In this document: in pieces, positions 9,515 through 18,598 of the stretch
Numbering within the stretch: the first letter of the stretch is position 1
Layout of the letters: each line of letters starts with the position of its first letter
Origin: Methylophilaceae bacterium
GTDB taxonomy: Bacteria; Pseudomonadota; Gammaproteobacteria; Burkholderiales; Methylophilaceae
Reading direction: 5' to 3'
Length of the DNA stretch: 44,550 nt
Assembly (NCBI GenBank): GCA_026419515.1
Contig: JANZZG010000035.1
Location: 1 to 44,550 of the forward strand
The notes under the pieces: model-generated
Seen by the model: only the letters and a program-made list of their open reading frames with translations
The model's database searches: none
What the model was told of the DNA's origin: nothing
Made by a program: the position numbers and the translations under genes

Positions 9515-10869
9515 GCAGAAGGTATTTTGGAACGGATGGTGTGCGCGGGAGGGTGGGCGAAGCGCCCATCACGCCTGATTTCGTGATGCGGCTGGGTTAT
9601 GCGGCGGGCAAAGTGCTGTGCGGCCTGGATTTGCATCTGTCCGAGGGGACGCACCCTGCCGTATTGATCGGCAAGGATACCCGCATCTCCGGCTATATGC
9701 TGGAGTCCGCGTTACAGGCCGGGCTTTCCGCTGCAGGCGTGGACATACTGTTGACGGGGCCGATGCCGACTCCAGCCGTGGCCTATCTGACGCGCGCCTT
9801 GCGTGCCCAGGCCGGCATCGTGATTTCGGCTTCGCACAATCCGTTCGAGGACAACGGCATCAAATTCTTTTCCGCAGACGGCAGCAAATTGCCGGACGCC
9901 ATCGAACAGCGTATCGAGGCCGCGCTGGAACAGCCCATGCAAGTGCGGACTTCTGCCCAGCTTGGCAAAGCCCGCCGCATCAACGATGCGGCAGGGCGTT
10001 ACATTGAGTTCTGCAAGAGCACTTTCCCCAATGCGTTCGACTTGCGCGGACTGCGCATCGTCGTCGATTGCGCGCATGGCGCGGCTTATCACATTGCACC
10101 CCATGTGTTTCATGAACTGGGCGCCGAAGTGGTGCCCATTGGCGTGCAGCCCGACGGTCTCAACATCAATGATGGCTGTGGCTCCATGGACCCCAGGTCA
10201 ATGTGTCGGGCCGTCTTGGAACACAAGGCTGATCTTGGCATTGCGTTCGATGGCGATGGCGATCGTGTAGTGATGGCGGACAGTCGTGGTCAGCTGCTCG
10301 ATGGTGACCAGTTGCTCTACATCATCGCAGTGCACCGTCATCGCAATGGGACACTTCAAGGAGGAGTGGTGGGCACGCTGATGACCAACCTCGGTTTCGA
10401 GCATGCGCTGGACCGGCTCGGCATCCCATTCGCCCGTGCCAAGGTAGGCGACCGTTATGTGCTGGAGATGATGAACGCCAACCGGTGGATGTTGGGAGGA
10501 GAAAATTCTGGTCACATCATCTGCCTGGACAAACACACGAGTGGGGATGGCATCATCGCCGCGCTCCAAGTGCTGGCTGCGATGCGCGATACCGGCGAAC
10601 CATTGCATCAGCTGGTCGCGGACATCACGTTATACCCTCAGGTGTTGATCAATGTGGCAGTGCAGAAACGCTTCGATTTGGAGGGCAATGCGGCGATCCA
10701 GGCTGAAGTCAAAGCCGCCGAGACAGCATTGGGGGGCAGTGGCCGGGTATTGTTGCGGCCTTCCGGTACCGAGCCCAAGGTGCGCGTCATGGTGGAGGGA
10801 CAGCAACAACAGTTGGTAACGGCCTGGGCCAACCGCATTGCCGATGCGGTGCGTGCAGCTGCTTGTTAG
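9511..10869 (+). CDS. glmM: Phosphoglucosamine mutase
   Basis: GlmM converts glucosamine-6-phosphate to glucosamine-1-phosphate for UDP-GlcNAc, which feeds peptidoglycan and lipid A. The 452-residue protein starts with 'YFGTDGVRG'. The phosphorylated active-site serine is Ser108 in ISASHNP, the metal loop is DGDGDR (about 248-253), and the sugar/phosphate loops 'GGENSGH' and 'RPSGTEP' follow. These are all four phosphohexomutase motifs. The start codon overlaps the folP stop (ATGA). Length and motifs are normal. Confidence 0.97.
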   Translation: MSRRYFGTDGVRGRVGEAPITPDFVMRLGYAAGKVLCGLDLHLSEGTHPAVLIGKDTRISGYMLESALQAGLSAAGVDILLTGPMPTPAVAYLTRALRAQAGIVISASHNPFEDNGIKFFSADGSKLPDAIEQRIEAALEQPMQVRTSAQLGKARRINDAAGRYIEFCKSTFPNAFDLRGLRIVVDCAHGAAYHIAPHVFHELGAEVVPIGVQPDGLNINDGCGSMDPRSMCRAVLEHKADLGIAFDGDGDRVVMADSRGQLLDGDQLLYIIAVHRHRNGTLQGGVVGTLMTNLGFEHALDRLGIPFARAKVGDRYVLEMMNANRWMLGGENSGHIICLDKHTSGDGIIAALQVLAAMRDTGEPLHQLVADITLYPQVLINVAVQKRFDLEGNAAIQAEVKAAETALGGSGRVLLRPSGTEPKVRVMVEGQQQQLVTAWANRIADAVRAAAC

Positions 10870-10879
10870 GCCGTCATGG

Positions 10880-11257
10880 ATGTATCGCATGGAAAGTCCG
10901 CACAAAGGCAGGACCGGCCTCATTCGATTGTGGAATGCATTGCACTATTCCATCGATGGTTTCAAGGCGGCCTATGCTCATGAGGAAGCTTTTCGCCAAG
11001 AAGTATGGATGGCCATCGTCCTGATCCCGTTAGGCTTCTACTTGGGGGAAAATGGGGTCGAGCGCGCCCTACTGGTGGCCAGCGTGCTTTGGGTATTGAT
11101 AGTGGAGTTGTTGAATTCTGCGGTCGAAGCCACGGTTGACCTTATTTCCCTCGACCATCATCGGCTTGCCAAACGGGCCAAAGACATTGGCAGCGCTGCA
11201 GTGCTCACCAGCCTTGTCATGATGGCGGTGGTGTGGGGCCTGCTGTTGTTGAACTGA
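10880..11257 (+). CDS. dgkA: Diacylglycerol kinase, prokaryotic type
   Basis: DgkA phosphorylates diacylglycerol released during envelope glycan synthesis and recycles it to phosphatidate. The 125-residue protein has three transmembrane helices (about 31-48, 53-68 and 98-122 from this start). The family signature 'EEAFRQEV' and the catalytic stretch 'VELLNSAVEATVD' with its Glu and Asp are present. Start choice is uncertain: ATG at 10880 has TAGG at 10867-10870, and ATG at 10889 would give exactly the E. coli length of 122. The frame overlaps the end of glmM if taken further upstream, which I rejected. Confidence 0.93.
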   Translation: MYRMESPHKGRTGLIRLWNALHYSIDGFKAAYAHEEAFRQEVWMAIVLIPLGFYLGENGVERALLVASVLWVLIVELLNSAVEATVDLISLDHHRLAKRAKDIGSAAVLTSLVMMAVVWGLLLLN

Positions 11258-11347
11258 CACCATCGCCCGGTATTCTGCGTTGTCATATTTTTTTCATCTT
11301 GCCTTTTTATACTCTAAGAAATGCGGACATCATGATCTCGAATCGTC

Positions 11348-13231
11348 GTGGGCAACACCCGTGCTCTTCATGCCACGCTGCCTCCTTCTGATGGGCTGGG
11401 CAAGACGTATGCCGAGCTATTGCAGCAGTTGTGTTCCCTGCGCGACGAGCTTGCCCAGCTCGAGCGTTCCTTCGAACCCCGCTTGACCAAAATTCACCCT
11501 CGCCATCGCTCCAGTGCGATCAACCTGGTGCATTATCTCGGGTTGCGCCGACACGATGTGCGTCCGTTGCAGGCAAAACTCGCCGCCGTCGGGCTTTCCT
11601 CGCTCGGTCGGTCGGAGTCTCACGTGCTGGCGAACCTGAATGCCATGATCATTTTGTTGCAGCGCGCACTCGGCGTTGTCGTAGCTGATTTTCCGCCGCC
11701 TGCCGTTACTTCAGCGCATGGCGGGGCCGCTTTGCTGGAAACCAATACCAACGACCTGCTTGGAAATGCTCCGCCGCACCGATGGGTGCGTATCATGGTG
11801 ACATTGCCAGGGCAGGCGGAGTATGCGGAAATACGGGATATGCTGGCAGCGGGCATGGATTGTGCCCGCATCAACTGCGCCCACGATACACCGGCTGTCT
11901 GGAAAAGGCTGATCGACTTCATCCGGCAGGCAGAACGTGAAACCGGCCGTCGCTGTAAGATACTGATGGACTTGGCCGGCCCTAAGCTGCGTACCGGCGA
12001 CATCGCACCTGGCCCCGCGGTGTTGAAATGGCGCCCGAGGCGTGATCTTTACGGCAAAGTGGTCCTGCCCGCCAGGATCTGGCTCCACCCGGAGGGAGAC
12101 ACCAGTTGCCCGGCGCCGGCGGATGCTTGCTTGCCGGTACAGGGGGAGTGGCTGGCCAAGGCTGCGGTAAACGATCGCATCGAATTTACCGATGCCCGCG
12201 GGGCATTGCGCTGCCTGCGTCTGGTGGGACAAGTCGGCAACGGCTTTTGGGCGGAGTCGTCACAGACCGCCTATGTTGTTCCCGGTATCGAGCTTCATCT
12301 GCAGCGCATGTCGGCTTCGGGACATCCCCGGCATGTACGCGAACCCGGTGTGGTGGGAGACATCCCACCTGTGTCGTTGCCCATTCGACTGCATCGTGGA
12401 GACATTTTGATATTGACGCGCGAGCCAGTGCCGGGAGAACCCGCCCAGTATGATACGAGCGGGCGACTGCTGCGTGCCGCGAGGATTTCCTGTTCGCTGC
12501 CGGAAGTGTTTGACAGTGTCAAGCCCGGCGAGCGTATCCTGTTCGACGATGGCCGTATTGGGGGCGTGATACGCAGCGTCTACGGCGGCGAGATCCAGGT
12601 CGAAATCACGCAGGCACACGACAACGGGGAGAAACTGATGGCCGACAAGGGGATCAACTTGCCGGACAGTCGGCTGACTCTCGCCGCCTTGACCGAACAG
12701 GATATAAGCCATCTGGCGTTCATTGCGCGCCACGCGGACATGGTGGGGCTGTCTTTCATGCACCGGGCGTCCGATGTGGAGGCGCTTCAGCATCATCTGC
12801 AACGGCTGGGTGCGGATAACCTCGGCATCGTGCTTAAAATCGAAACCCGTGCCGCTTTCGAAGACTTGCCGGGTATTCTGCTGGCTGCGCTTGGCTCGTC
12901 CACGGTGGGAGTCATGATTGCCCGGGGCGACCTGGCGGTGGAATGCGGTTATGAGCGCCTGGCGGAGCTCCAGGAAGAAATCCTGTGGCTGGCCGAGGCG
13001 GCGCACCTTCCGGTGATCTGGGCGACCCAGGTGCTGGAAGGGCTGGCCAAGGACGGAACGCCAAGCCGTGCCGAAATCACCGATGCCGCCATGGGAGAGC
13101 GTGCCGAGTGTGTCATGCTGAACAAAGGCCCGCATATCCTGGAGGCCATCCGCACCCTGGATGACATCCTCCAGCGCATGCAGGGGCATCAAAGAAAGAA
13201 AAATGCCTTGCTGCGGCAATTGCATTGGTAG
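11348..13231 (+). CDS. pyk: Divergent pyruvate kinase with N-terminal extension
   Basis: This 627-residue protein has a pyruvate kinase catalytic barrel behind a 140-residue N-terminal helical extension without a recognised function. Family motifs: 'CARINCAH' (172-179), 'MDLAGPKLRTG' (207-217), 'LKIETRAAF' with the catalytic Lys497, 'ARGDLAVE' with metal-binding Asp528, and 'ATQVLEGL'. The region 220-400 contains an enlarged, atypical B domain, and the usual allosteric C-terminal domain is missing. Ligands for K+ are changed (Ser to Ala178, Thr to Leu209) and the Glu after 'GP' is Lys213, the pattern of K+-independent pyruvate kinases. The only start in frame after a stop at 11333 is GTG 11348, with no clear ribosome binding site. 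A TATACT at 11308-11313 may be a -10 element. Confidence 0.85.
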   Translation: MGNTRALHATLPPSDGLGKTYAELLQQLCSLRDELAQLERSFEPRLTKIHPRHRSSAINLVHYLGLRRHDVRPLQAKLAAVGLSSLGRSESHVLANLNAMIILLQRALGVVVADFPPPAVTSAHGGAALLETNTNDLLGNAPPHRWVRIMVTLPGQAEYAEIRDMLAAGMDCARINCAHDTPAVWKRLIDFIRQAERETGRRCKILMDLAGPKLRTGDIAPGPAVLKWRPRRDLYGKVVLPARIWLHPEGDTSCPAPADACLPVQGEWLAKAAVNDRIEFTDARGALRCLRLVGQVGNGFWAESSQTAYVVPGIELHLQRMSASGHPRHVREPGVVGDIPPVSLPIRLHRGDILILTREPVPGEPAQYDTSGRLLRAARISCSLPEVFDSVKPGERILFDDGRIGGVIRSVYGGEIQVEITQAHDNGEKLMADKGINLPDSRLTLAALTEQDISHLAFIARHADMVGLSFMHRASDVEALQHHLQRLGADNLGIVLKIETRAAFEDLPGILLAALGSSTVGVMIARGDLAVECGYERLAELQEEILWLAEAAHLPVIWATQVLEGLAKDGTPSRAEITDAAMGERAECVMLNKGPHILEAIRTLDDILQRMQGHQRKKNALLRQLHW

Positions 13232-13261
13232 TGAACCATGAGTCGATTGGAGAGACCACGG

Positions 13262-13474
13262 ATGTCCAGTACGTCCCCACCGGATGGCAATCTGCATGAA
13301 AATGAGGGGGCGGGTATTGCCGTGTTGCTGGAAAATCTGATTCCCGCACGTCTGTTCGAGATCGAGCAAGTTCTTTCCTTCAAGTTTTATTATCCGGAGA
13401 ATCGCTCCTTGAAGTGGCGCCCCAAGCTCACCTTTTCAAGTCCCAAAGCGGATCCGGACGCTGCCTCACGCTAA
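13262..13474 (+). CDS. Small hypothetical protein between pyk and the phosphorylase gene
   Basis: A 70-residue frame fills the gap between the pyruvate kinase stop (13231) and the phosphorylase start (13487). The ATG at 13262 has GGAGA at 13249-13253, a good ribosome binding site; an upstream in-frame ATG at 13238 has none. The protein has a disordered N-terminus, a hydrophobic-amphipathic middle ('AVLLENLIPARLFEIEQVL') and a basic tail. I do not recognise a family. Its position inside a tight same-strand run suggests a real gene, perhaps linked to glycogen or pyruvate kinase control, but this is inference. Confidence 0.5.
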   Translation: MSSTSPPDGNLHENEGAGIAVLLENLIPARLFEIEQVLSFKFYYPENRSLKWRPKLTFSSPKADPDAASR

Positions 13475-13486
13475 AATAGCTATACC

Positions 13487-13522
13487 ATGTCCCAACGTTA
13501 TGGTATGTCCCAACGTTACGGT
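13487..13522 (+). repeat. Tandem 18-bp duplication of the phosphorylase start codon region
   Basis: Two copies of an 18-bp unit beginning ATGTCCCAACGTTA (13487-13504 and 13505-13522) differ at one base. Each encodes MSQRYG, so the gene has two in-frame start codons in identical contexts. Neither copy has a strong ribosome binding site. Confidence 0.9.
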
Positions 13523-15196
13523 GGCATCAGCCGCATCGCCTATTTCTCGATGGAGATCGCTCTCGTCAACGAGATCCCGACTTATGCTGGCGGCCTGGGC
13601 GTGCTGGCGGGCGATACGCTCCGCTCGGCAGCCGATCTGTCGTTGCCCATGGTGGGAGTGACACTGGCCAGTCGCGCCGGCTATTTCAGGCAGAAAATCG
13701 ACAGTCTGGGCCGCCAGATCGAGATGCCCCAGATGTGGGAGCCTGCCCAGTATTGCACGCCAGCTCCTGCCAAGGTGGCAGTACAGATCGAGCGGCGTAC
13801 CGTATGGGTCGGTGCCTGGCACTATTGCGTGGAAGGCTCGCTCGGCGCCAAGGTGCCGGTCCTGCTGCTCGATACCGACCTTCCGGAAAACACCGTGGAG
13901 GACCGCGAGATCACCTATTTTCTGTATGGACGGGATGCGTCTTATCGCCTCAAGCAGGAAATCGTACTGGGGGTGGGAGGTGTCCGTATGCTGCAAGCGC
14001 TGGGCTTCCGTATCGGCAAATACCACATGAACGAAGGGCATTCCGCCCTGCTCGCGCTGGAGCTGCTCAACCGCCACGCCTACCGTCAACGCGACGTCCG
14101 TCCTGGAGAACCGTCCTATGACCTGCCGGTGGTGCGTTCGCAGTGCATTTTCACCACCCATACGCCGGTCGAGGCGGGACAGGACCAGTTCGATTACGGC
14201 ATGGTGGAGCGGGTTGCCGACGGGGAATTCATGGATTGGCGGGAAGTGCGCAAGCTGGCAGGCGACGAGCGGCTCAACATGACCCGGCTGGCCCTGAATC
14301 TGTCCGATTACGTCAATGGTGTCGCCAAGCGGCATGCCGAAGTGTCCCAGCGCATGTTTCCCGGCTACGAGGTGCATGCCATCACCAATGGCGTGCATCC
14401 CCATACCTGGACCAGCGAGTTCATGGCCTCGGTCTACGATGCCTACATGCCGGGCTGGCGCCATGAGCCGGAACAGCTGGTGCGTATCGACCAGGTGCCG
14501 GACATCGCGGTATGGGATGCGCATCAAAATGCCAAGCAGAAACTGCTGGAACGGGTGGCCGAACTGACCGGGAAGACGCTGGACCCAAGCTTGCCGATAT
14601 TGGGGTTCGCGCGACGCATGACGGCTTACAAGCGGCCCGACCTGATTTTTTCAGACTTTGGCCGGTTGCGTGAGATCGCCCGCAGGCAGCCGTTTCATCT
14701 GATCATGGCGGGCAAGGCGCATCCCAATGACGAAAATGGCAAGCATCTGATCGAACGGATCCATCTGCACATGCGGGAACTGGCAGAGGTGATGTCCATC
14801 GTGTTTTTGCCGGGCTACGATATGCGCCTTGCGCTGGAAATGGTTTCCGGAGTCGATGTCTGGCTCAATACACCGTTGCGCCCCCTGGAAGCATCCGGCA
14901 CCAGCGGAATGAAGGCGGCTTTCAACGGGGTGCCCAGTTTGTCGGTGCTGGATGGCTGGTGGCTGGAGGGCTGTATCGAGGGTATCACCGGCTGGGCGGT
15001 CGGCAATCCGACAGTGGGGGACGAGGGCAATGACGTGCAGGATTTGTATGGCAAGCTGGAAAATGTCGTACTGCCCCGCTATTACGGTGACCGGGCGGCC
15101 TGGATCGCGATCATGAAAGGTGCCATTGCCAAGAACGCTGCGGTATTCAACAGCCACCGCATGATCCGGCGTTACGCGACCGAGGCTTATATGTAG
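13487..15196 (+). CDS. glgP: Alpha-glucan phosphorylase, short form
   Basis: The enzyme releases glucose-1-phosphate from glycogen or maltodextrin with pyridoxal phosphate as cofactor. The 569-residue protein begins directly with the catalytic fold ('IAYFSMEIAL...YAGGLGVLAGD'), as in the short alpha-glucan phosphorylases that lack the N-terminal DUF3417 domain. The PLP lysine is Lys476 in 'SGTSGMKAAFNG'. Glucan-site motifs such as 'TTHTPVEAGQD' and 'NEGHSALL' are present. The N-terminus carries a duplicated MSQRYG; start may be 13487 or 13505. It follows the pyruvate kinase gene, so glycogen breakdown and lower glycolysis may be co-expressed. Confidence 0.92.
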   Translation: MSQRYGMSQRYGGISRIAYFSMEIALVNEIPTYAGGLGVLAGDTLRSAADLSLPMVGVTLASRAGYFRQKIDSLGRQIEMPQMWEPAQYCTPAPAKVAVQIERRTVWVGAWHYCVEGSLGAKVPVLLLDTDLPENTVEDREITYFLYGRDASYRLKQEIVLGVGGVRMLQALGFRIGKYHMNEGHSALLALELLNRHAYRQRDVRPGEPSYDLPVVRSQCIFTTHTPVEAGQDQFDYGMVERVADGEFMDWREVRKLAGDERLNMTRLALNLSDYVNGVAKRHAEVSQRMFPGYEVHAITNGVHPHTWTSEFMASVYDAYMPGWRHEPEQLVRIDQVPDIAVWDAHQNAKQKLLERVAELTGKTLDPSLPILGFARRMTAYKRPDLIFSDFGRLREIARRQPFHLIMAGKAHPNDENGKHLIERIHLHMRELAEVMSIVFLPGYDMRLALEMVSGVDVWLNTPLRPLEASGTSGMKAAFNGVPSLSVLDGWWLEGCIEGITGWAVGNPTVGDEGNDVQDLYGKLENVVLPRYYGDRAAWIAIMKGAIAKNAAVFNSHRMIRRYATEAYM

Positions 15197-15363
15197 TGAC
15201 ATGCGTAGTAAGATCGGGTGGCCGATTGATGCTACGGTACGGCCATCAGCAGACGGGCTCGAATGAGCTGTAACATAAATGACATCTGAATGTCACACAT
15301 CCTGGTTCAAGTTTCCGTTATATTATTTGTTTATGTCTGTTTGAATTCCATACGAGGTCATCG

Positions 15364-15747
15364 ATGAAGAAAGTCAATCCCGAATACCTGGAAAAAGCCC
15401 GACAACTGAGCGAAGAAGAACAGGAAAGGCTGCTTTCGCGCATGGGGGGTAAGCTTCCACGCAAACTGGAGAAGGAAAAACTCACTCTGCTCGAGGCGAT
15501 GGCGATCCAGCTGGAGCTGGAAGATGAGCAACTGCAAGAATGGCGTGCGCGCATGCATGAAATAAAAGCCAAAGAACTGGCTGCAGCAAATGCCGCTCCC
15601 AAATCCAAGAAGGCCTCATCGACCACTTCCATCGAGCCGGAGACCAAAAAAGCCAACAAATCGGCCAAATCGGTCAAGTCGGTGGACCCGTCCAAAAAGA
15701 CCGATATAAAAACCGATATAAAATCAGCCACAAAAAAAGGGGATTGA
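15364..15747 (+). CDS. Small charged protein with Lys-rich tail, unknown function
   Basis: The 127-residue protein has a helical, highly charged N-terminal half (about 1-75: 'YLEKARQLSEEEQERLLSRM', Glu/Lys/Leu-rich) and a low-complexity tail (about 76-127) of Lys, Ser, Ala and Thr with small repeats such as KSAKSVKS and TDIKTDIK. The ATG at 15364 has GAGG at about 15353-15356. The 12-bp DNA unit encoding TDIK is repeated at the 3' end. I do not recognise a characterised family. The basic tail suggests nucleic-acid or ribosome contact, which is inference. It is separated from glgP by 167 bp that include a small hairpin (TGACAT/ATGTCA, 15280-15295). Confidence 0.65.
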   Translation: MKKVNPEYLEKARQLSEEEQERLLSRMGGKLPRKLEKEKLTLLEAMAIQLELEDEQLQEWRARMHEIKAKELAAANAAPKSKKASSTTSIEPETKKANKSAKSVKSVDPSKKTDIKTDIKSATKKGD

Positions 15748-15792
15748 CCGTTTCAATCTTTGCTGTGGTTGATGATCGGTTGAAATTTCTTT

Positions 15793-15870
15793 AGGGAGGC
15801 GTACATCCAGGTTGTGAAAGTGGGCAAGGTGTACTCTCGTGCATTAGGCCTCCCTCTCCGGGTTACCCGG
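15793..15870 (+). ncRNA. Structured non-coding stretch upstream of the rpsO promoter (candidate small RNA or terminator)
   Basis: AGGGAGGC (15793-15800) pairs with GCCTCCCT (15848-15855); directly inside, GTACA (15801-15805) pairs with TGTAC (15830-15834), leaving an enclosed loop and a 13-nt bulge. Immediately after, CCGGGTTACCCGG (15858-15870) is a second perfect hairpin. No open frame of note crosses it, and it ends about 60 bp before the rpsO -35 box. It could be a terminator complex for the 15364 gene, an RNase site or an independent RNA. No known riboswitch was recognised. Confidence 0.3.
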
Positions 15871-15932
15871 ATCTCTTCTGGCCATGAAGCCGGCTCGCTT
15901 GAAACATTTCGGATGTGCACGGCATGAAAAAC

Positions 15933-15962
15933 TTGTTAAGTTTGGATACTTGAGGCTAAAAT
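15933..15962 (+). promoter_or_regulatory. Probable sigma70 promoter of rpsO
   Basis: A -35 TTGTTA (15933-15938) and -10 TAAAAT (15957-15962) are 18 bp apart. The start point would lie near 15969, giving a leader of about 40 nt before the ATG of rpsO. Confidence 0.5.
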
Positions 15963-16009
15963 GTAACGCTTGAGTCAATGAGGGTTTAATTTCTGGAAGA
16001 GAACCGACG

Positions 16010-16279
16010 ATGTCCGTGACAACTGCCGAAAAAGCCAAAATTATTAGCGAGTACCAACTTTCAAAGAATGATACAGGGTCTCCAGAAGTCCAAGTGGCGC
16101 TGTTGACCGCTCGTATCACTGCGTTGACAGAACATTTCAAGACCCACGTCAAGGATCATCACTCTCGCCGTGGGCTACTGAAGTTGGTGAGCCAGCGCCG
16201 TAGATTATTGGATTACTTAAAGCGTGAGAACGCCGACCGTTATCGCTCTCTGATCGGGCGTCTTGGTCTGCGCAAGTAA
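16010..16279 (+). CDS. rpsO: Ribosomal protein S15
   Basis: S15 is a primary 16S rRNA-binding protein of the 30S platform. All 89 residues match the family length, with the characteristic '[17 protein letters not shown]' and '[21 protein letters not shown]' segments that contact rRNA. The ATG at 16010 has GGAAGAGAA upstream. In E. coli S15 represses its own translation by trapping the ribosome on a pseudoknot; a comparable structure was not verified here. pnp follows after a stable hairpin, the widely conserved rpsO-pnp order. Confidence 0.97.
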   Translation: MSVTTAEKAKIISEYQLSKNDTGSPEVQVALLTARITALTEHFKTHVKDHHSRRGLLKLVSQRRRLLDYLKRENADRYRSLIGRLGLRK

Positions 16280-16297
16280 GCCGTTCGTATCCATGCG

Positions 16298-16339
16298 CAA
16301 GCCGGCAAACGCAGCGGAAACGCAGCGCTCGCCGGCTTG
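16298..16339 (+). terminator. Stem-loop between rpsO and pnp
   Basis: CAAGCCGGC (16298-16306) pairs perfectly with GCCGGCTTG (16331-16339). The loop holds an 11-bp-type direct repeat of AAACGCAGCG. Only TTTG follows, so it probably gives partial termination and a 3' end for rpsO mRNA. In E. coli the equivalent intercistronic hairpin region is processed by RNase III, and PNPase then controls its own message. Confidence 0.6.
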
Positions 16340-16363
16340 TTTGCCATTTAGAGGATAGTGTCC

Positions 16364-18490
16364 GTGAAACCCATCAAAAAATCGATGCAATACGGGCGTC
16401 ATACCTTGACGCTCGAAACCGGTGAAATCGCCCGTCAAGCCGATGGTGCCGTCATGGTCAGCCTGGATGACACCGTCGTGTTGGTCACCGTGGTTGGCAA
16501 GCGAGAAGTCAAGGAAGGACAGGATTTCTTCCCGCTTACCGTGGATTACCAAGAAAAAACCTATGCCGCCGGCAAAATTCCGGGGGGATTCTTCAAGCGT
16601 GAAGGCCGCCCGTCCGAAAAAGAAACACTGACCAGCCGCTTGATCGACCGTCCTTTGCGTCCTTTGTTTCCAGAGGCGTTCTATAACGAGGTACAAATCA
16701 TTGCGACGGTCATGTCATCCGATCCCGAGATCGATGCCGACATTCCTGCCATCATTGGCGCATCCGCCGCACTCGCGATTTCTGGTATCCCTTTTTATGG
16801 ACCGATTGGTGCTGCCCGTGTTGGATACATCCGGGGCGAGTACGTGCTCAATCCCACCAAAACCGAACTCAAAGAAACCGACCTCGATTTGGTGGTTGCC
16901 GGGACCGATAAGGCTGTACTCATGGTGGAATCCGAGGCCAAGGAACTCTCTGAAGAGATCATGCTCGGTGCCGTGGTTTTCGGGCATAACGAACAGCGCG
17001 CCGTGATCGATCTGATCAATGAACTGGCCGCAGAGGCGGGTAAGGAGCCTTGGGACTGGAGTCCTCCGGAGCAAGACACGGCAATGATTGAAAAGCTACG
17101 GGCGCTGGCTGCCGATGACATCAAGGCGGCTTACAAAATTCGCTCCAAACAGGCGCGCTCCGCCAAGCTGGATGAAATCAGGACGCGTGTGCTGGGAGAA
17201 ATGATTACTCCGGAGACCGATACGCACACGGCCAATCAGATCAAGGATGCGCTTTTCAAACTGGAGGCCAATGTGGTTCGCAGCCAAATTTTGAATGGCG
17301 AACCAAGAATCGACGGGCGGGATACACGGACCGTGCGTCCCATCACCATCCGGACCGGGATATTGCCACGCACTCATGGGTCTGCTCTATTTACCCGTGG
17401 CGAGACGCAAGCGTTGGTGGTGGCGACACTGGGCACCAGCCGAGACGAGCAGATCATCGATGCATTGCAGGGCGAATATACCGACCGCTTCATGTTGCAT
17501 TACAACATGCCACCTTATGCTACGGGTGAAACGGGACGGGTCGGCTCACCCAAGCGCCGGGAGATCGGTCATGGCCGTTTGGCCAAGCGTGCGCTCATGG
17601 CTGTTTTGCCCAGCCAGGAAGAGTTCGATTACACGATACGGGTAGTATCCGAAATCACCGAATCCAACGGTTCGAGTTCCATGGCTTCGGTATGTGGCGG
17701 CTGCCTCGCGCTGATGGACGCGGGGGTACCGATCAAGACGCACGTGGCAGGTATCGCCATGGGGTTGATCAAGGAAGGCAACCGTTTCGCAGTGTTGACG
17801 GATATTTTGGGAGACGAGGACCATCTGGGCGACATGGATTTCAAGGTCGCCGGGACCGAGCAGGGGATCACTGCCTTGCAAATGGACATCAAAATCACGG
17901 GAATCACGCCGGAAATCATGAGGGTTGCGCTGGCTCAGGCCAAGGAGGGACGCCTGCACATCCTCGGCTTGATGAAGCAGGCCATCGGCCAATCCCGTGA
18001 GGAGTTGTCGGTATTCGCGCCGCGCATCATCACGATGAAGATCAATCCGGAGAAAATTCGGGATGTAATCGGAAAAGGCGGGGCCGTGATCCGTGCCTTG
18101 ACCGAAGAAACCGGGACCACCATAGACATCGAGGATGATGGCACCATCAAGATAGGTTGTACCAGTGCAGAGGCTGGTGCAGAAGCCAAACGCCGTATCG
18201 AGGCAATTACCGCAGAGGTGGAGGTTGGCCAAGTCTATGAGGGACAGGTGGTCAAATTGCTCGATTTCGGTGCAGTGGTCTCTCTACTCCCCGGCAGAGA
18301 CGGTCTGCTTCACATTTCCCAGATTGCTCACCAGCGTGTCAATCAAGTCAGTGATTTTCTCAAGGAAGGGCAGACCGTGCGCGTCAAGGTAATCGAAGTG
18401 GATGACAAGGGTAAAGTCCGTTTGTCCATGAAAGCGCTGACGGAGCCGCCAGCCAAGACCGAGGAACCAGCGCCGGCAGGCCAGGAATAG
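16364..18490 (+). CDS. pnp: Polyribonucleotide nucleotidyltransferase (PNPase)
   Basis: PNPase degrades RNA from the 3' end by phosphorolysis and is a degradosome component. Domain order is standard: first RNase PH domain (about 10-145), helical domain, second RNase PH domain (about 310-540), KH domain (about 550-610, '[20 protein letters not shown]' with its GKGG loop) and S1 domain (about 620-690). The tail is short and rich in Pro, Glu and Ala. I prefer the GTG at 16364, nine bases after GAGG (16351-16354), over the GTG at 16358, which is too close; this gives 708 residues. It is downstream of rpsO, as in most bacteria. Confidence 0.96.
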   Translation: MKPIKKSMQYGRHTLTLETGEIARQADGAVMVSLDDTVVLVTVVGKREVKEGQDFFPLTVDYQEKTYAAGKIPGGFFKREGRPSEKETLTSRLIDRPLRPLFPEAFYNEVQIIATVMSSDPEIDADIPAIIGASAALAISGIPFYGPIGAARVGYIRGEYVLNPTKTELKETDLDLVVAGTDKAVLMVESEAKELSEEIMLGAVVFGHNEQRAVIDLINELAAEAGKEPWDWSPPEQDTAMIEKLRALAADDIKAAYKIRSKQARSAKLDEIRTRVLGEMITPETDTHTANQIKDALFKLEANVVRSQILNGEPRIDGRDTRTVRPITIRTGILPRTHGSALFTRGETQALVVATLGTSRDEQIIDALQGEYTDRFMLHYNMPPYATGETGRVGSPKRREIGHGRLAKRALMAVLPSQEEFDYTIRVVSEITESNGSSSMASVCGGCLALMDAGVPIKTHVAGIAMGLIKEGNRFAVLTDILGDEDHLGDMDFKVAGTEQGITALQMDIKITGITPEIMRVALAQAKEGRLHILGLMKQAIGQSREELSVFAPRIITMKINPEKIRDVIGKGGAVIRALTEETGTTIDIEDDGTIKIGCTSAEAGAEAKRRIEAITAEVEVGQVYEGQVVKLLDFGAVVSLLPGRDGLLHISQIAHQRVNQVSDFLKEGQTVRVKVIEVDDKGKVRLSMKALTEPPAKTEEPAPAGQE

Positions 18491-18598
18491 CGTGATAGAT
18501 TAAGCCTTGCCGTTTTTGCCGGGACAGGCGGCAGGGAGATTGCTGCACGCAGGGTTTCATCTCTGGCATGGGTTGGTGCCCGTTGCTACAGCGCCGTT

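Noticed and set aside
11280-11313. Promoter TTGTCA ... TATACT before the pyruvate kinase gene
   Set aside because: The boxes are 22 bp apart, too far for a normal sigma70 promoter; only the -10-like TATACT is kept as a hint.
15794-15856. tRNA-like acceptor stem GGGAGGC/GCCTCCC plus a following T
   Set aside because: No T-loop, D-loop or anticodon arm can be drawn in the 62 nt between, so this is not a tRNA gene.
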